From NCBI RefSeq assembly GCF_004193775.1, contig NC_041019.1, forward strand, positions 37,647,102 through 37,711,101: a DNA stretch of 64,000 nucleotides, read 5' to 3'. The notes below the pieces were generated by a model. It searched no databases. It saw only the letters and a program-made list of their open reading frames with translations, and was not told the DNA's origin. Both the position numbers and the translations under genes were made by a program. Shown piece after piece: positions 59,719 through 64,000 of this stretch. This DNA comes from Glycine soja (lineage: Eukaryota > Streptophyta > Magnoliopsida > Fabales > Fabaceae). The stretch's first letter is position 1. Each line of letters starts with the position of its first letter.

Positions 59719-60583
59719 CAAGGTTATGAAAACCGAACCAAATCAACCAATTGAACCAGTTCGATCATAAACCAGCATATCATCTGGTTTAATATAAGCT
59801 TAAAATTGCTCTGCATTTGAACCAAACCTAAACCCTGCCCAAACCAGTAAAAACCGATGGTTCGCCAGGTTTTCACGGTTCGCAAATTCTATGTTGATTA
59901 ATCACACACGTTACTTTGAACAAGTCACATCAGTGTTGTTTTTCAAGTGCAGTAGCCTTGTCTATTTTATAAGAAGAGAAAGGCTCTTCATTTTTAGGCA
60001 CCAGCCTGTGGGACTCGATATTCTATACACACCTCACGCATCACACAACCTGATTAGGATGAGCATTGTGTTCTCTCTATGGTGCACTTCGATGTGGACT
60101 TGTATTGCACAGCAACACAGTGCTAGTCAACTGGAGTAAACAAACTATTTGCTTTCATGTAGAGGAGGAGAGAACTATAAGCATATTGATTGAGACAAAA
60201 TAGAAATAAAACTAATCATTTGCATTTTTATTATTCTATTTTTCAATAAAGTCTTTGAACAATAATAAAAATATATGATTTTTTATATCTTAAAGAAATG
60301 AAAAGAATATTGTAACAAAATTAAAAAGATAATTTTATAGTAGTTAGTTTTAATATATAAATTTTGAATGCTAATATATGTATAATTTTTAAGATAAAGA
60401 ATTTCATATTGGTTCAACACATATTTTACATGCATTATTTTTTTAATGTTATTATGAAATGAGTGTTAGGTTTTTTTTTTTTTAAATATTTCTCAACATA
60501 TTGTATTATTTATTACATATTGAATCAGTGCTTTAACTAGTACTATCAATGGTTCAATGACCGGTCTGATTTTCAAAACCTTG
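59719..60583. mobile_element. Non-autonomous hAT-like element, about 865 bp
   Basis: The left end CAAGGTTATGAAAACCGA is the inverse of the right end TGATTTTCAAAACCTTG with few mismatches. Subterminal GAACCAGTTCG / GGTTCAATGACCGGTC motifs occur at both ends. Flanking 8-mers ATACATAG and CTACATGA share only TACAT, so the target duplication is weak. A frame of 82 codons (59891-60139) has no known domain. Confidence 0.72.
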
Positions 60584-62540
60584 CTACATGATATATTTAT
60601 TAGTTTTGTTGATGATTAATTTTCATAAAAAATTCACTTTTAATAACTTTTTTCAATCATATTTTTTTATTCACAATGTTAGAGCATGAGCTCACAAGTC
60701 CATGATTCATGAAACTCGTTTTAAGGCACATAAGAGTACAATTGGAATGGTTGTCCAATAGTAAGGTTGGGCTTCGATCGGCTTCGGATCCAATTAGCCC
60801 AATTAAACAAATCTGAACTTGAGATTTATAGGTCCATTTTCGATCGAGAACAGATTTGGGTTGTGCAGGTTTCATGTAGATCAGATTTTGGACGGGTCAG
60901 ATATGGTTGAAACGGGTTGGACCCAAAAATGGCCTAGTAAATATTTTTTGGCCAATTTTTTTAAGTACATAAATTATTAATTTTTTTTACATTTATAATG
61001 TGTGGACTGTGGAGGCCCGAAAGCACATTATTTTTAATGGTTTGGACCCAAAGACTATATTAAATTCATGTTTTAATTAATTATAAATTTAAACTTAGAT
61101 TGGTTGTTAATTTAGTGGTGTATGATTATTTAATTGATTAATATGTCTATTAAAAAACTAAATTTGAAATTATTAATTTTTTTATACGTCCATCATAAAA
61201 CGAAGTTGACTAAATCATTAATTAATATGTGCATCATTATAAAACTAAATTACATAATCATTGTGCAATAAGAACACATTCAAGGGTTCAAGAGTTTGTC
61301 ACTTTGGCGAACAAAATGATAAATAAATGGATTTGTGTGAAACGCTAATGGTGACAACTCCCAACTCAACTTGGAGTCCAAAACATAACCAAGCTTCCTC
61401 GGATAGAACAAAAATAATAATTAATATTCTATATGCATATACAAAAGATACCAAAAAATGCAAAAACAAGTCACATAATATTAATTTCCAAAGAATAGTC
61501 AGCCCTTTAACAAATATATTTATATTTTTAAGTTCCCTTTTAATTAATAGACAATCAAGTTCCCCTAAAACGAATCAGAGTTGGTATAAATTTTCAAAAG
61601 AAAAGAAACAAAATAGTAATATAGAATGCATAAATATATTTAGCTAAGAGAAGTCGGTTAACTTCTATCATGTGTTTACAAAATAGCTAAGTTTATCCTT
61701 TGAATTACCATGATGTTATCACATGTAAAAGGAAGGAAGCATTACCTTGATGTTAAACATCTTCCAAAGCTTCCTCCTTATGCAGCAAGATAATTAATAA
61801 AAACGCCATCAATTCATTACATGCTTCTACTATTTGTTGAAAACACACAAGATAAACAAAACATAAAGCAAGGTCCAAAAGAGGTCACCTTAAAATGAAG
61901 TATATGGGTCTTTAGCATCAGCTATATGTAGAGAAATAATTCAACAACCAAATTTTAAAATGAAGAATACAATCCTTTTTAAGTAGCTACTTAGAGAGTT
62001 CATTGTTTGATCTAATCAATAATCAAGGAAATACATCCCAACAAAGGTAAACTTCCTTGTTCTTGCACAATCTTCATACACCATTAATTAGTAAAGTACC
62101 AATGTCATAGAAGTAAAAATATAAACATAAATAAGAAACAAAAAGAGATACCATATATTTTAGATCTTTTTTCTACTTGAAAGTTTCAGTAATAAGCACA
62201 AAACAAAATCTTAAGATCATGTGTTTTTCAAAAAAACACAAACTTGCAAATACAAGTAAGAAAATACAACTTAAATCTGTATGTCATTTAAATCTGTATG
62301 TCATTAGTGAAAAGTAAAGAAATTAAAGTATATGATGTAGACAACTAACCAAAAAAATACTGTAATTGTCATATCAAACTGATACATCATTTAACAATAC
62401 ATATCAATTCAAATTGAGTCATATCTAACAAATAACTCCAAAAAAGTAAAAAAGTCTTATGATTGTGAAGATGACAATAAAAATCAATTATTATAAAGAA
62501 TAAAATAATGGACAAAAACATCAAAAATAACAAACACTAA
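60584..62540. other. Intergenic, no gene seen
   Basis: A GGTTGGGCTTCGATCGGCTT to GGGTTGGACCC stretch (60764-60920) recalls dispersed 'gggttcggatcgg' repeats. The rest is AT-rich without exon-like sequence. A 106-codon frame at 61327-61647 is AT-driven and lacks a known domain. Confidence 0.45.
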
Positions 62541-64000
62541 ACATATTCTCAATCATCACCAACAAATGATGGTTGGGATTGAGATGAAGCACCACTTCCA
62601 AGTCCAATTGTAGATCTAGTAGCACCTCCAAAACTTGTTCCAATTTTCTATTCTATGAGACATTTAAAGGAAAAAAAAACTTAAAAATGGCACCATGGTT
62701 ATCAAACTCTTGAATTAACGCGCTAACTCTTACGAGTTTACGAGTCTACTTGTCCTCTGCGAGTTGACTCTTGAGTAAACTCTTTTTTTAGTAGACTCTG
62801 GGTAAACTCTATAAACTCTAAGTAAACTCAGTAGACTCTCGAGTTTGCCATCGAGTTAACGAGTTAGCAAGTTAAAAAAATTAGACCAAAATGTAAGTCA
62901 TTTTTTTTAGTTTTTTTTGTCTTTATAGCATTCATCATACCTTCATTTAGTATATTATTCTCAAATACAAAATTCTCACCTTTAATAATATCAAACCTTT
63001 GTTCTCTAATAACATTAAACTCTTGATGAAAATGATCTACCACTACTATAACCTCTGCAAGTTATTATCTGGTAGTGATGCATTATTACTAGACTTGGTT
63101 ATTTAAATATTCTTGACATTAGGATTTACTATTTTGCTTTATTATATTGTTAAAATATTTAATTAGTATGTTATTTATACATATTTTGTTATTATTTTTA
63201 TATGAAGTAGACTCTTACGAGTCTACGAGTTGAGTCACTAGTCAAGTCTATGGAACTCTCACGAGTCTGCGTAAACTCTTGAGTTTGATAACCTTGAATG
63301 ACACAAATAGTAGAGAAATTCTAAGGTAAAAAAATATAGTAAATTGATACCTGATAAAAAAATTTCATAGATCTTTAATTCTTCGATCACATTAAGATCT
63401 TTTGATTGGTTAAGAGATGGCCTTAACCAATTATGTGCACAAATTAGTGTCTTTGCCATTTTAGTGTTTAGGGAGCTTCTAAAGGTATCTAGCACCCTAC
63501 CCCAGTCCTGAATGTGCTTTCAAAAGTAACAGTAGAAACTGAGTGCCCAACGTATCTTTGACCATGGTGGGCAAAATAGAAAATCGAGAAGAATTTTGTT
63601 CCACCAAATCAAAATATTAAATTTATCATCAGCATCTACAATCTTTTCAGTCAAGTAAGTTTCAAGTTCATTTTGCTTATCAATTGGATCTTGTTCTCTC
63701 AAGTACTGCTTAAAAGCATTTTTTTTCTTGCTAAATGTGATTGAATGTTAGCAAGAACAAATTTTTCAACAATTGAAATGCCCTAAGATGGGCCATGAGA
63801 TTATTGTGCAATTCTATTTTGTTCATCATTTACAGATTTATACCAATAATACAGTTCAAACAAATGAATTTTTACATCAATAATCAAAGATGCACTTCTA
63901 TACATTTTTTTAAATGACCACTCCAAGTATTTCAACTTACAATGAAGGTAAAAACTGACCCCATAATACAAAAATTCATTGATGTTAGGTGAATAACCCC
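62541..64000 (-). pseudogene. hAT transposase C-terminal part, minus strand, broken, runs off the window
   Basis: Minus-strand reading from about 63950 down contains hAT C-terminal pieces. At 63702-63580 is an NELETYLTEKIVDADDKFNI segment followed by ILIWWNK, the hAT dimerisation signature. At 63460-63360 is a MAKTLICAHNWLRPSLNQSK piece, then NVIEELKIYE. A further exon at about 62650-62560 ends in FVGDD and a stop. Frames change near 63600 and 63500, and the conserved middle of the dimerisation domain is disrupted by stops. Upstream parts lie beyond the window. The presumed intron between 63360 and 62660 carries the element at 62694-63296. Confidence 0.75.
62694..63296. mobile_element. Non-autonomous hAT-like element, 603 bp, TSD AATGGCAC/AATGACAC
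   Basis: Left end CATGGTTATCAAACTC and right end GAGTTTGATAACCTTG are inverted with one mismatch. Subterminal regions are crowded with ACGAGTCTACGAGT and AGTAAACTC-type motifs on both sides. The flanking 8-mers AATGGCAC (62686-62693) and AATGACAC (63297-63304) match at seven of eight positions, the target size of hAT transposons. No coding sequence. Confidence 0.88.

Overview
This window looks like a stretch of plant nuclear DNA from a legume, most likely soybean (Glycine) or a close relative. It is AT-rich, has GT-AG introns, and is dense with degenerate transposable elements. I can support only two intact host genes. One is ERD2, the K/HDEL receptor of the early secretory pathway, on the minus strand at 15583-21434. 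It has six exons that join to 215 codons. The other is XRI1-like (X-ray induced / meiosis protein), on the plus strand at 54940-58275. It has nine exons that join to 298 codons. Both exon sets were checked by hand for reading phase and splice dinucleotides.

Layout. 1-5010: AT-rich repeats with no gene. 5011-10716: a decayed internal piece of 26S rRNA, a 281-bp tandem duplication at its 3' edge, then a broken hAT transposase gene split by a 1642-bp solo LTR with 5-bp target duplication GAAAG. 12000-15060: minus-strand retroelement debris. 15583-21434: ERD2, whose long introns hold a SINE candidate, two small inverted-repeat elements and a GAATC-rich block. 21824-23445: an inverted-repeat element with an imperfect 8-bp target duplication. 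25636-27544: a Helitron-type RPA-like remnant and a 98-bp tandem array. 27545-41282: AT-rich DNA with small inverted-repeat elements and LTR fragments. 41283-41862: a long fold-back element. 41943-52420: a composite Mutator-like element (MULE). 54940-58275: XRI1. 59437-64000: small hAT-type elements and the C-terminal part of another hAT transposase.

The composite MULE has inverted termini of about 210 bp. It carries a plant-mobile-domain (PMD) gene on the plus strand and a mudrA-like transposase on the minus strand, pointing towards each other. Between their 3' ends lie about 800 bp of degenerate telomere-type repeat. Both genes are broken by several stops and frameshifts, so this copy is not autonomous.

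Two hairpin arrays stand out because ordinary annotation does not explain them. The solo LTR carries eleven closely spaced hairpins: a short first one, five with the invariant loop TGTACCC and different but still paired stems, and five around a GGCGGTTAGTCCTT-like loop, again with varying paired stems. The MULE ends each carry two triplets of 17-bp palindromes (mostly CGCCA...TGGCG), spaced about 33-39 bp apart.
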